Assembly: GCA_946811185.2 (NCBI GenBank)
Contig: OX328098.1
Span: forward strand, 27,041,084-27,105,083
Source: Hippopus hippopus
Lineage: Eukaryota; Mollusca; Bivalvia; Cardiida; Cardiidae
DNA: 64,000 bases
Direction: 5' to 3'
Positions within the stretch are counted from its first letter, which is position 1. Each line of letters begins with the position of its first letter. The translations under genes were made by a program, and so were the position numbers. Under the pieces are notes generated by a model. It did no database searches, was not told where the DNA came from, and saw nothing but the letters and a program-made list of their open reading frames with translations. Of the stretch, positions 1 through 12,287 are shown piece after piece.

Positions 1-89
1 TTGTCATCAGCATGTCATAAAGCAAATTCACCATTAAAAAATTTATTGCCTTGTTCCTATTATCTGTCCATATTCTTTATCCCAAATTT

Positions 90-495
90 TACCCTGTTCC
101 GTAATGTACAGATTTAACACACTGTTCCAATATTTGAATACAATTAATATGCACTTTTCCAAAATTTATAATTATACAGATTCAGTACACTGAGTAGAAT
201 TTTTATACAGAATTCAGTGCACTTTGCCAGAATTTAAATCACAGATTAAAAGCTTTTTTCCTGAAACTTAATATACACATTTAATATACAAATCTACTGC
301 AATGTTTCATAAAAGTATACAGATTTAATGCACCCTCCCTAAATTTGTATACAAATTAAATGCACTTTTCCAAAATTTATTTACAGATGAAATGAATTCT
401 TTCACAATATTCATACAGATTGAATGGACTTTTCTCAAATATATATATATAGATTGAATGCTTTTTTAACAACAATTATATTCAAATAATTACTT
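90..495. repeat. Degenerate AT-rich tandem repeat
   Basis: About seven loose copies of tttaatgcacttttccaaaa and atacagatt with ~55-60 bp spacing. Confidence 0.6.
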
Positions 496-568
496 ATAAG
501 TTAGAGTCACAGCCCTTTTGTTGTATGTGTCATGTTAGAACTCTGACATTTTCTGATATCTCAGATAT

Positions 569-791
569 TTACCCTCTACCAGACAATCCCTTTTTTTTAA
601 CACCCCTTAGGAAGAGACATTTTGAAAACATTGTGGGAAAAGGAGAAAATGCTGGTTACCAGCATTTTCTCCTTTCCCTACAATGTTTTCTCTCAAAAAA
701 CTTCACTTCATTCGTACCACTCGGGTATTTTCCATCTGCAAATGCTTTCATTTTGGAAGAGTCTTAAAGTTGTCCTTTGCGAAAGGGTTAA
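569..791 (+). mobile_element. Family T copy, left TTAA lost
   Basis: Hairpin core at 621-696 intact; the right end finishes in gggttaa. The left terminus is degenerate (ttaccctctacc). Confidence 0.85.
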
Positions 792-1418
792 CTTCAGACT
801 TGGGCTAGTAGTTTACTTTCAAAACGGGAAACCCAAATCAAAAAGGGCAGGTAACTCTTAAAGCAGTTTTGACACAGTTATGCCCCTTTTTTCACTTAGA
901 ATATTTACTGAGAAAACATATGGAGCCCAGGATAAGCAACAGTTACTGTATGTGTTGCTCTTGTAAAAGTTGTTTGTTGCTTATAGAAGGATATATTAGT
1001 AAGAAGTTTGATAACAAGTGGTTGACATTTTAAATAACAATCCTGTGGTTTTTAGCTCTACTGGCCTAAGGCAAGCAAACTTATGTCATGGCACTGTGTC
1101 CGTCATGGATGTGTGAGCTAGTGCATGCATGCTGTATTTTTTTATTTCAGATATCTTCTTTGAAATCACTTACCCAATTTTTACCAAACTTCACTGAAAT
1201 GATCCTGCCATGGTACTCTTCAGAATTTTTTCAAAGAATTTGATTCTCCATTTTTCTTTCAGAATATCTCGCAAAGAAGCAGCCAGTGTACATCTAATAT
1301 AAGACTGTATGTTTTATGCAGTCTGATCTTGATCTACACCATTTGCATAATCAGTTTAATCTTGGTTCAGTGTTACAAGGCTTAAGACTAGGGAATAAGA
1401 ATATTATCTATCCAGGAC

Positions 1419-1645
1419 TTAACTCTTTACCAAATGAGAAAATTTTGCACTTGTCCAAAGTCATAACATTGGCAGAGGATTCATCACTTATGGCTAAAAT
1501 CAAGGTATTTGTCTTTCACTAGAAAGAAAACATTGTGGATAAAGGAGAAAATGCTGGTGACCAGCACTTTCCTGTTCACCACCACGTTTTCAAAAGCCTT
1601 CACCCAGTGGGTTGTTAAGAGGCATGATTTTTTGGTAAAGTGTTG
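1419..1645 (-). mobile_element. Family T copy, decayed hairpin
   Basis: Starts TTAACTCTTTACCAAATGAG. The second hairpin arm carries several mismatches, so this looks like an old copy. Confidence 0.8.
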
Positions 1646-1959
1646 CCTGAATGGCAGACTATCAACATGTTTTTGCATGATGCATGCTGAATGTTTATTT
1701 TGTCCTTTTGTGTTGCTTTTTAGAATGATGTTGAGTTTTCCAGAATTTCCAGAGATGTAAGATCTTAGGTTTGCTAGTTGTTATTATCTAGAGCTTGTCT
1801 TTTTGAGCTGTGTGCTGATAAGCCATGCCTGTCAATCCAGGAGTCAAACCTGTCTACAACAAGAAATGATTATTAAGGGCTTGTCTTTAGTCTAAAACCT
1901 CTTCAAAATTTATCTTGAAAGAATGAAAATTAAAGCTTATATACTTGATACTTAAAATA

Positions 1960-2790
1960 ATTAAAGTTCAGCATTTTGAAAATCTATCAAGTTAAAATGG
2001 TTTAAGAATGTTAATTTGACAACTTTGGAAGAAATGAATTTTATGGATGCCACATTTTTGAAACCGGTAAAGTTTATCAATTTGGCTCTGAAAGAATTTA
2101 GTTTTATAGGTTCAACAGTTTTAAAATGGTGAAAGTTTATTTATTTGACAACCGTAGAAGAAATGAATTTTATACAAGCCGCATTTGTTGGAATGGTTAT
2201 AGTTTATCAATTTAACTGAAATGAATTTCATTGGTTCCACAGAGTTGAAACAGTTGAAGTATACCAATACCACTGTGATAGAAATGAATTTTATAGGTGC
2301 CATATTGTTGGAAGGTTAAAGTTTATCACTTTGACTTTAAAAGACTTGAGTTTTACAGATGCCACAGTGTTGAAACAGTTGAAGTTTATCAATTTGGCTC
2401 TGAAAGAATCGAGGTTTATAGGTTCCACAGTTTTAAAATGGTGAAAGTTTACTAATTTGACAATTGTAGAAGAAATTAATTTTATAGGTACCACATTATT
2501 GAAGTAGTGATTGTTTACCAATTTGACTTTGGAACTATTAAATTTTATAGGTTCCACGTTGTTAAATTCATTAAAGTCTATCAATTTTACAACTTTGAAA
2601 GAAATGAATTTTACAGGTACCACAATGTTGAAACTGTTAAGGGTTATCAATTTGACAGCTTTCAAAGAATTGAATTTTATAAGTGCCATATTGTTGGAAA
2701 GGTTACAGTTCATTAATTTGAGAACTTTTGAAGCAATGAATTTTTTGGATGCCACTATGTTGAATCTCATATCTGTTTTGAAACCAGTCT
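1960..2790. repeat. Degenerate ~60-66 bp minisatellite, about 12 units
   Basis: Units built on agtttatcaatttgac, gaaatgaattttatagg and ccacattgttgaa. The period is close to a multiple of three, so frames stay open for up to 115 codons on plus and 159 on minus. No start, splice or codon signal marks it as a gene. Confidence 0.8.
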
Positions 2791-3004
2791 TCTACATGTA
2801 CCCTAAAAAAAGGTTGAGAGCTCAAATTAATTTAGTTCCTAAGCTTGATGATTTGTAAACAAATCAGATTTAGAATAAAATGACAATGTTGAAATAAATT
2901 TGATGTAAAATGTTTTGAGAATTTTGATGCAAGGTAGGTTTATAAGTTTTATAACATTGACAGGTATGGTTTCTATAAATAGCCTCCTTAGTGCTGTACT
3001 GTCC

Positions 3005-3370
3005 TATAAACTCTTTACTAGACAACAAAGTTTTAGACTTGACTGAATTTAAAGCATTTGTAGATGAAAAATTACATGTCTATCAAACAAGCATTTATTC
3101 TTTTTTGAAAGGGAAATGCTGAATACAAGCATTTTCCTTGTTTCCAAAAATGTTTTCAACCACATTTTTCCTTAGTCTCAAATTGCACACAGGATTGTGT
3201 GGTAATACGTTTACTATTTTACCTTATGACCACATTTTAACTGGTCCATGTTGAAAGCATTTACAGATGACAAATCAAGTATGGCTCATATGATGGGATT
3301 TGTATTTCAAAGAGTAGATAACATTGGGGAGAAAGGTTTTCTGGTTTTTCTACAATGCTTTTTAAGGTCT
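3005..3370 (-). mobile_element. Two degenerate family T fragments
   Basis: Right-end sequence (cttgactgaatttaaagc) and a worn hairpin at 3110-3160, then a second fragment from 3249 with agcatttacagatgacaaat and half a hairpin. Confidence 0.6.
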
Positions 3371-3383
3371 ATGGCCCCTAACT

Positions 3384-3600
3384 CATCAATAAACATAGAC
3401 GTTTTCATAAAGGTTATTCGGCCAATCTCGGCAGCTTCCATCTTTTAATATGAGAGTAAAGGGCCGCAGACTCACTAACTCATGGGTAAATATTGTGTAA
3501 CATCGACGTTTTCGTAAAGGCTATTCGGCCAATTCCAGCAGCTTCTGTCTTTTAACATGAGAGTTAGGGACCGTAGACCTTAAAGCCTTCTGATCAGGTT
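3384..3600. repeat. Direct duplication of ~107 bp
   Basis: aacatagacgttttcataaa at 3392 recurs as aacatcgacgttttcgtaaa at 3499, with cggccaatctcggcagcttc also repeated. Confidence 0.75.
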
Positions 3601-4234
3601 CATTAAAACTTGGAATTGTCTGATGAGGATTTAGTTAATGGCTTTGACCCTTTTTAATGTAGAATGCTGTGTTTGTGTTATTTTACGGCTATAATATTAT
3701 TGTGTGACCTTGATTGGTTTGAAGCATTTAGATTTGGGTTGAGCAACGATAGACAGCACATGGTGTTAATGATGGTCATGCTGAATACTGTGACTGGATG
3801 GTTATTTTTGTGTGAAGAAAGCCCTGCTTTGTACTTTTCAGCATTAACTCTTTCACTACTAAATGCATAAGTTAGCTTTTTTAGAGGCCACTAATGCACT
3901 TTTACTCAAATATGAAGAACCACTCTGGTCATAATCTAGAATGAAGTCGTGGACAATGTAGATCAGCGATCAGACTGCATGTCCTGTGCTGTCTGAGCTT
4001 GGTCTACACTGTCCACAAAAGCTTCTTGTGTCATCTACAGTAAGGAAAGAGTTATTGAATCTTTGAACTGTCTTTATTCTTAAAATGCAATATATATTTA
4101 CATTTCTTGTATATGTAGCAAGTATGATTAATGGCTTACATGATAATCTAATATGTATCATAGTTTTAGATAACTAATCATTGCAGATTTCAAGGGAGAA
4201 AAACAAATCATCTATACAGGGCTTGTTGTTTTTT

Positions 4235-4570
4235 TAGCTCGACTTAGCACCTAGTGCTGAAGGTGAGCTTTTGTGGTTGTGCTATGTTTGTCTTTCGTCT
4301 GTTGTCCAGTGTATACTGTAGAGGCAACATTTTCATTCTGAGGTTCATGAAATTTGATCAGTTTGCTTGTTGTAAGATAGTTTGAAATGGGGTCAGGTTG
4401 GATGAAAAAGTAGGTCACTAGCACTCTTGTGTTTTACATCATCACAAAGAGGATCTCTTCAACTTTGTGAATTTTAAAGGACTTAGCTCAGGTGAGTGCT
4501 TCAAGGGCTATGGCTGTCTTTTCTAAACTCAGGTGAGCGCTATAGGGCCTATGGCTGTCTTTTCTTCCTT
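4235..4570. mobile_element. Family A-like element, short
   Basis: Head tttttagctcgacttagcac and a duplicated tail (ctcaggtgagcgctatagg and a near copy 40 bp before). Confidence 0.65.
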
Positions 4571-4699
4571 TCTTAGATAACTATAGTTATAGCCGTACAT
4601 CATAAAAAAACTGTAGATTGTAGATAACTTACCTATACAGACACGAAAACAAATAAAAATGAATTGAAAATAGGAGAAAATTATGTTTGTTATCCCATT

Positions 4700-4950
4700 A
4701 ACCATATAATACCATGTTTAAAGGAACCTGAGAAAAAAGCCTGGTAACCATCATTCTCTCCTTTTCCATACAATACCATGTTTAAAGGAACCTGAGAAAA
4801 AAGCCTGGTTACCATCATTCTCTCCTTTTCCCACATTCTTTTCTATCTCTTCAAAGATGGAAATTATCATTCAGGCTACATAAACTTTGTCATCTGCAAA
4901 TGCTTTGGATTTGGACAAGTTCAAAAATTTTTCCGTCCAGTAAGGAGTTA
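4700..4950 (+). mobile_element. Family T copy with an internal 64 bp tandem duplication
   Basis: The left subterminal part and one hairpin arm are repeated (4709-4772 and 4773-4836), followed by a normal right half ending in gttaa. Confidence 0.75.
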
Positions 4951-4994
4951 AAGCTACTTTCATTCATTTTTCTTGACAATTGTATTTTTGAAAC

Positions 4995-5218
4995 TTAACC
5001 CCTTACCAAACAATCATGACTTTTTACGAACCTGAGGAAGAACGCCTTCAAAAACATTGTTGGAAAAGGAGAAAATGTTGGTGACCAGCATTTTCTTCTT
5101 TACCAACAATGTTTTCTACCCTATCAAGGACTATTTTCGTCATTTTAGCCATCTTTGTCGTCTGCAAATGCTTTTAATTCAGACATTTCCAAAAGTTTGT
5201 CGTTTGGTAAAGAGTTAA
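4995..5218 (+). mobile_element. Family T copy, left member of a tail-to-tail pair
   Basis: Near full length. Its right TTAA (5215-5218) is also the start of the next, inverted copy. Confidence 0.88.
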
Positions 5219-5437
5219 CTCTTTACAACATGACAGAGTTTTAGACTCTACCAAATTGAAAGCTTTTGCAGACCACAAATTATTTGTAGCTCAAATGATG
5301 ATATCTATGTTTGATAGGGTAGAAATCATTGTGGGCAAAGGAGAAAATGCTGGTTACCAGCATTTTCTCCTTTTCCCACAATGTTTTCAAAAGACTTTTC
5401 TGTCAGGGTCGTTTAAATTTGGGATTGTGTGGTAAAC
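5215..5437 (-). mobile_element. Family T copy, right member of a tail-to-tail pair
   Basis: Hairpin at 5328-5394 perfect or nearly so. The far terminus has lost TTAA (gtggtaaacac). Confidence 0.85.
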
Positions 5438-5639
5438 ACTTGTGCTGTGATATGGGTGACCCCATACATCACTTTAATTTCCATTATTATGTCTACAGGG
5501 TGGTAATGCAGTCGCACTGCACGATATTCACATGTAGGGTAAGCTGCCTGAAGTCTAATAACCAATACATACTAATAAAACCTTTTTACTTGATGGGGGC
5601 TACTGTTCTTTTAATACAAGCCATGTTCTGTGATAAAGG

Positions 5640-6087
5640 GGTGTAACTCTTTACCACATGACAAAATTTTAGACTTGTTCAGATTGAAAGCATTTGAAGA
5701 CAACAAGATAAAAGTGACTCAAATGGTTGGACTTGCTTTTAAAAATGGAGAAAATCTTGTGGGAAAAGGAGAAAATGCTCGTTACCAGTTGTGTGGTAAA
5801 GATTTAAAGCATGTTAATGTCTGCAAATCCCTTTGAAATGGATCAGCCTAACATTTTGTTTAACCCTTTACCACACTGATACAATCCAGAGTTGTAACGA
5901 CCCTGAGAAAGAAGGCCTTTGAAAACATTGTGGGAAAAGGAAGAAATGCTGGTAACCAGCACTTTCTCGGTTGTCCACAATTTATTCTTTCCTATCAAAA
6001 GAGAAATTCCATCTATCGGGCCACAATTAAATTTTCGCCTGAAAATGCTTTCCAGGTCTAAAATTTTGCCATGTTGTAAAGAGATGA
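5640..6087 (+). mobile_element. Family T: truncated inverted copy, then a plus copy from 5859
   Basis: 5640-5800 is the minus-type half (gacaaaattttagacttg). 5859-6087 starts TTAACCCTTTACCACACTG and has a slightly diverged hairpin. Confidence 0.78.
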
Positions 6088-6446
6088 GAGTAACTATCTC
6101 CTATTCTTTACTGAGACCTACCGCATGTTTCTAAGCTTCATTAGAAATGTCTCATTTATACATTCATTCTAATGAATACCCTCAACAAAGACTTTGGGAA
6201 AAAAAAAATATGATGTACAAATTTGACAAAAACACCCCCTTTATCTAGACAGCTGATAATTATTGTCATCATTATTACAACATTTTTATTTTGAAACATT
6301 TTTCAACCCGATAACAGCCTTGAACCTGAGAGCTCCTAAGAGAGCTTAATTTATGAGCCATGCTCTGGCAAAAGGCAGTTTAGTGCATCTCTGTAATGCA
6401 TTGTCCCACGCAAGGTATCGCATAATTATTGATCCATAAAGTCTTT

Positions 6447-7420
6447 TTAGTTCATCTGAGCACAACGTGCTCAAGGGGAGCTTTTAGGATCACGCTGTGT
6501 CCGTCGTGCATCGTGCGGCGTCAACAATTCTTTAAACATCTTCTCCTCCTAAAGCGCTTGGCCGATTTGGACCAAACTTGGCTGGAATGTTCCTTGGGAG
6601 GTTCTCTTTAAAAACTGTTCACAGAATTTGATTCCATCAAAAACTCTGGTTGCCATGGCAACCAAATGGAATTTTCCAAGAGATTCTTTAAAAATCTTCT
6701 CCTCTGAAACCGCTGGTCAGATTTTTATGTTCCTTGGGTGACCCTTTTCAAAAAATGTTCGCGAAATTTTGATCCGTCGAAAAACATGGCGGTGGTGTTG
6801 GTGGGGGGGCTCTTTGCGTCCAGCGGTGTTAACAATTCTTTAAACATCTCCTCCTCCTAAACCACTGGGCCAATTTGGACCAAACTTGGCTGAAATGTTC
6901 CTTTGGAGGTCCTCTTTGAAAAGTGTTCACAGAATTTGAATCCATCAAAAACTCTGGTTGCCATGGCAACCAAATGGAATTTTCCAAGAAACCCTTTAAA
7001 AATCTTCTCCTCTTAAACTGCTGGTCAGATTTTGAAATAATTTCACACATATGTTCCTTGGGTGACCCTTTTCAAAATTTGTTCGTGAAATTTTGATCCG
7101 TCGAAAAACATGGCCCGGGTGGGGCGGGGGGGCGTCTTTGCACTGTATGGACTTAAAGAAATTCTTTGAAATTCTTCTTCTCCTAAACCACTTGTCAGAT
7201 TTTGAAATAATTTCACAGAAATGTTTCTTGGGTGCCCCTTTTGAAAATTTGTTCGCAAAATTTTGATCTGTCAAGAAACATGGCAGTGGTGGGTGGGGGC
7301 TATTTGCACTATACGGACATGAAGAAATTCTTAAAAATTTTTCTTCTCTGAAACCACTAGTCAGATTTTGAAGGTATTTCACAGAAATGATCCTTATATT
7401 ATACCCCTTATTTAACTTAG
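6447..7420. mobile_element. AGCTCACCTGAGC-type dispersed repeat (family A)
   Basis: Headed by tagttcatctgagcacaacg. It has alternating units: one with ccaaacttggctggaatgtt and GGTTGCCATGGCAACC, one with ttgaaataatttcacagaaa and gatccgtcgaaaaacatggc. Short G runs follow the latter. Confidence 0.8.
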
Positions 7421-7429
7421 CTGTTTTTA

Positions 7430-8735
7430 GCTCACAAGAGCACAAAGTGCTCAGGATGAGCTATTGTGATCACTCACCGTCCGTTGGCGTCCGTCATCCC
7501 TCCGTCCGTCGTCCGTCCGTCCGTTCACATTTCTTTGTTTACACTCTAGCATCTACAAATATTAACCAATCAGCACCAAACTTGGTCAAAATATATCTGA
7601 CCATAAGATCTCAGATGAGTTCGATTATGGGTGTAATCGGACCAAAACAACTGGAGTTATTTGCCCTTGAATTAGAAAAATTGCTATATTTGACTTTGTT
7701 TACACTCTAGCATCTACAAATATCAACCAATCAGCACCAAACTTGGTCAAAATATATATGACCATAAGATCTTGTATGAGTTCGATTATGGGTCTAATCG
7801 GACTAGAACAACTGGAGTTATTTGCCCTTGAATTAGAAAAATTGCTATATTTGACTGTTTACACTCTAGCATCTACAATTTTTAACCAATCAGCATCAAA
7901 CTTTGTCAAAATACTTATGACCATAAGATCTTGGATTAGTTCAATTATGGATCTAATCGGACCAGAACGACTTGAGTTATTTGCCCTTGAATTAGAAAGT
8001 TCTGTAGAATAGTTCTTTGTCCTGAGCATAACTTTGTCATCTCCAGTCCGATTGACTTGAAACATGGCATTTGTAGTTGTTGCAATAATACGGAGTGCAG
8101 TGTGAAAGAACCATAACTCTGCCTCATACTGTCTACGAGTTATTTCCCTTTGATTGTCATTTTTACGGCATTTTCTGCTTGTCCGGAATATAACTTTGTC
8201 ATCTCAAGCCTGAACATCTTCAAATTTGGTATGCATGATTGTTGAAAAATTATGGAGTGCAGTGCACAAGAACCACAACTCTTCCTAGCACGAATTTTGA
8301 GTTATTCCCCTTTGACCTTCATTTTTATAGCATTTCTTGCTTGTCCGGAGCAAAACTTTGTCATCTTAAGTTGGAATGACATGAAATATGGTATGCTTAT
8401 TTGTTGCAATATGTGGAAGTGCAGTGCACAAGAATTTTAACTCGACCTTGTGCTGTCTTTGAGTTATTTCCCTTTGATCGTCATTTTTACAGCATTTAGT
8501 GCTTGTCCGGAATATAACTTTGTCATCTCAAGTCAGAACGACTTCAAACTTGGTATGCATGTTTGTTGCAATATTACCGAGTACAGTGCGCAAGAACAAT
8601 AACTCTGCCTAGCGCAGATTTTGAGTAATTCCACTTTGATCTTCATTTTTACAGTATTTCTTGCTTGTCCCGAACGGAACTTTGAAGTCTCAAGTCAAAT
8701 TGACTTGAGACTTGGTAAACGTGTTTGTTGCACTA
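7430..8735. repeat. Family A-like head plus two successive ~160 bp tandem arrays
   Basis: Head tttttagctcacaagagcac with a gtccgtccgt tract, then three units beginning acactctagcatctacaa (7540, 7704, 7861) and four units with cttgtccgga.tataacttt (8178, 8341, 8503, 8665). Confidence 0.8.
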
Positions 8736-8765
8736 CCTGCCCTTTGTGATTATTATACGTCCTTG

Positions 8766-9073
8766 ACAACTGACAACTATTTGATTTGTCGTCTGCAAAT
8801 ACTATCAGTTTGGAGATTCTACATTTGTGTGGAGTGGTAAACAGTTAACTCTTTACCAAACGACAAAATTTAGACATGTCCAAATTGAAAGCATTTGTAG
8901 ACGACAAAATAAAAGTGACTTGAAAATTAATTTTTTTTTTCTAGAAAGATAGAAAACATTGTGGAAAAAGGAGAAAATGCTGGTTACCAGCATTTTCTCC
9001 TTTTCCCGCAATGTTTTCAAAGGCTTTTTTTCTCAGGGTTGTAAAAAGTCAGGATCGTTCGGTAAAGAGTTAA
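8766..9073 (-). mobile_element. Family T tail-to-tail pair: right half of a plus copy, then a full minus copy
   Basis: 8766-8848 is only the right part of a plus-oriented copy. The full minus copy is 8845-9073 (229 bp) and shares TTAA 8845-8848. Confidence 0.85.
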
Positions 9074-9184
9074 ACGCTAATGAATAGAAGGACAGCTTAA
9101 ATTCTTTTATTAGAAAAGGATAGAGTTACCATTCTAAGAATAATACTTAACAACCTCCTGTTTTGTTCATTTTTTTTTTTTTTA

Positions 9185-9724
9185 ATCTCTTTACCACGTA
9201 ACGAAATTTTAGATCTGTCCAAATTGAATTGTGTTTGCAGACAATACAGTAAATGTAAATCAAAAATTGAAACTTATTTTTGGGTAGGAAACATATGGGA
9301 ACAGGACAAATTGCTGGTTACTAGCATTTATCAACAATGATTTTAAAGGAATCTTCTCAAGGTTCAAATAAACTGTTAAAACTTGGGAACCTGGAAAACC
9401 TTGTGAAAAAATGTGAAAATGCTGGTAAGCAGCAATTTCTCCTTTTCCCACGTTTTCTACCTTTTTGAAGACAAAAATCATAATTTTAGCAATTTTGACC
9501 CTTTAGCAGACAATGCCGAGGTTTAACGACCCTTAGAAACAAAGCTTTTAAAAATGTTGTGGGAAAAGGAGAAAATGCTGGTAACCAGTATTTTATCCTT
9601 TTCTCACAATGTTTTCTATCCATTTCCAAAAACAAATTCCACTATTTAAGCCTCATTTTAGTGGTCTGCAAATACTTTCAATTAGGACAATTTCACATTT
9701 CTGTGGTGTGGTAAAGAGTTGAAT
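9185..9724 (+). mobile_element. Family T: worn minus copy and plus copy 9500-9724
   Basis: A worn minus-type copy (9185-9480, with repeated hairpin fragments) is followed by a plus copy with ctgcaaatactttcaatt and a ggtaaagagtt end. Confidence 0.72.
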
Positions 9725-9784
9725 ATTATTGAATAGAACAGCATTCCCACTGGGTGTTTTATTTGGGGGTACATGTGCGCACCC

Positions 9785-9975
9785 ACCAGGTTTTGAATTG
9801 GAGGTACAAAGAAAAATTTGGGGGTACAGTGTACCCCCTTGGTTTTGAATTGGAGGTACAGAGAAAAATTTGGGGGTACAGTGTGGTCCCTAGGTTTTGA
9901 ATTGGGGGTTAAGAAATATGTAGGGGTACAGTGTACCCCCTAGGTTTTGAATTGGGGGTACAAAGAAAAATTAGG
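9785..9975. repeat. Four copies of a 50-52 bp unit
   Basis: ggttttgaattg starts at 9789, 9841, 9893 and 9943. Each unit holds gggggtacagtgtaccccc, itself a palindrome. Confidence 0.85.
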
Positions 9976-10025
9976 TGCTAAATGTAATGTTGGACTGTAG
10001 GTTGCAGGCGATTTGAACCGCCATA

Positions 10026-10221
10026 TTAACCCTGTATCACACAATCCTGTGTTTTCACGACCCTGAATAAACAGCCTTTTGAAAACGTTGTGGGAAAAGT
10101 AGAAAATGCTGTCTACCCTATTACAGACAACGCTTGTAATTTGAGTGACCTGTAGTTTGTCGTCTGCAAATAGCTCTAAATTTGGACAAATACAAAATAT
10201 TGTTGTTTGGTAAAGAGTTAA
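10026..10221 (+). mobile_element. Family T copy lacking one hairpin arm
   Basis: TTAA at both ends. The left arm ends at aaaatgctg and joins directly to the post-hairpin sequence tctacccta, so the second arm has been cleanly removed. Confidence 0.85.
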
Positions 10222-11787
10222 AGGCTTTTTTGTGTCACAAAGTCATGGATATTTTATTGTTGAATCATTAAAAATAATATTACTATAGCTTGGAATATTA
10301 TATGGATGTATCATGTCTCCGGGGCATGGTCAGACTTAGGCATAATGGCAGTGTCAGTCAAGATTAAAAAACAGAACAGGGCCACGTTTTTTGATAGTCG
10401 ATGGCCTTTGCTAAAGGATTTTTGGCTTTCCTTTCTCAAAGTCTGAAGTATATTAGTGCTGCTTTAGAAAGGAAGCATAGACAGATTGAAACTCATTGTC
10501 GAAGACGATGCACATAGATTTAGCTATTCCAATTTCACAGGAGGGCAGGTTGATCAACTCATTGTAAGCTTAAACTCTCTCAGATAAAGGCCATGCCATG
10601 TTAGAGGAAAATAGAACAAAATATGAAATGAATGAATCACTTATGTCAACCTACCTACAGGTATCTCACATCTTGATGCTGTAAAACATTTTTACAGCTT
10701 TTGTTGTGATGACATTTTTCTGCGGTAGATGCCATACATATGTATGCAAAACGAAAATTACATGTTCATTTTGTGACTTGATTTTTCAGCTTTTATATGT
10801 CAAAAAAGGTGTTTTTACCAATTACTGCGCATCATAATTTTCAAAAGAAATTAATAACTAAATTTCCTGTACACTTGGCAGATTCTGGCACCTAATCCTT
10901 AAAGAAAGATTGTAGCGAAATATTTCAAACAGGCAAGGGAGTTGCAAAATATATACAGTGAAAATATGTAGTAACCGGCTTTAAACTTGAGAACATGGCC
11001 TGGTACCCACTTACAAGGGAGACTACCTCTGTTGTACACATATTTTTTTTTAAAGTTAGGCATGCGATTTGTAATTGTGTTTAAAGATGATCGCTACAGT
11101 TTCACCATTTTATGAAAACATTCAGAATTTCATGAAACTTTGTTTGGTGATAGTTTATTATCAGATCTACAAAAATAGGAGATAAAAAAAGGGGGGTCAC
11201 CAGCTTTGGGGAAATTCTATGAATATTTCTTTTAGTACACCCTGCATTGCGGCTGTTCAGGATGAAATTTCACCTATGAAAACTAAGTCGATGTATATTT
11301 TTTAAAATGACAACAATTATAACCAAATTTAATGTCATTGTATTGGTGAAACATCAAATTTAATGAAAAAAATAATTTAGAGTATACTGAGTATCAATCT
11401 TAAAAAAAAACCCTTAAATTATGGCTAAAACACCTTTATTTTGGATAAAAAACCAAAAAATACAAAAAGTATCTTTTACAGTAATTTTTTTTAATGTTCT
11501 AATATTCAGATTTTTCTTATTTTTTCTATGAATAATATTCAGGTACTAAACTAAAAGAATCAGGCTTAAAACAAATAGGTCAACAGCCTTATTTTTTAAG
11601 AAAATACATTTTAAGTTTGTGGGTGGAGCACAAACTAATGAGTAAATGTAGGGTTTGTCAAAGACACAGACATTATATGAAGTAAATTATCTCAATTTTT
11701 CAACAATACAACAATGCTTATAAGAATCAAGTTTGTTGCTCATAATAAACCAATCCATAGCATATAAATGTAATCCTGATGTTACCA
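10222..11787. other. AT-rich stretch, nothing recognised
   Basis: No long ORF, no family T or A sequence and no clear splice-bounded exon. It contains short A/T runs and cacctaatccttaaagaaag; it may be an old element or intron. Confidence 0.5.
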
Positions 11788-12287
11788 TTTAACCCATTAC
11801 CAAATGACTAATTTTGGACTCTTCTTAATTTGACGTGTTTGCAGACGCTAAACCAAAACCTGGTATTTATGTATCACAGTTCTTTGATGGGTCAGAAATC
11901 ATTGCGTGAAAAGGAGAAATCAATCATGGCAGCAATTTGTCCTTTTGATATCAATGTTTTCTAATGTTGTCTACTGCAGACTCATCAAGGTAAGGGATAA
12001 CCTGGTAAAGGAGAAAGAGTTATGTACAGCTCCTCGTTTTCTGCAAGTCTTTACCAAGTGACATAATTTTGGACTAGACCAAACTGACAGCATCTGAATC
12101 TGAAAAGATGTTTTAGCTCGACGATACGTCTGCCAGATAGAGCGCTAGTAGTAGCATCTGTGTCCATATTTCCGTTGTTAGGTGACGTAGTTAGGTGATT
12201 CACTTCGACTTTCATTCCGATCTTTTGAAAGCGTAATTTCGTATTCTTGCCTCGCATATAATTATTTGGCTTGATTCAAATACTTTT

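Noticed and set aside
2291..2770. 159-codon minus-strand ORF
   Set aside because: It is the translation of the 60-66 bp minisatellite; no gene signals.
7387..8012. ORFs of 107 and 89 codons
   Set aside because: They lie wholly in ~160 bp tandem units and repeat the same phrase (ELFALELEKLLYLT).
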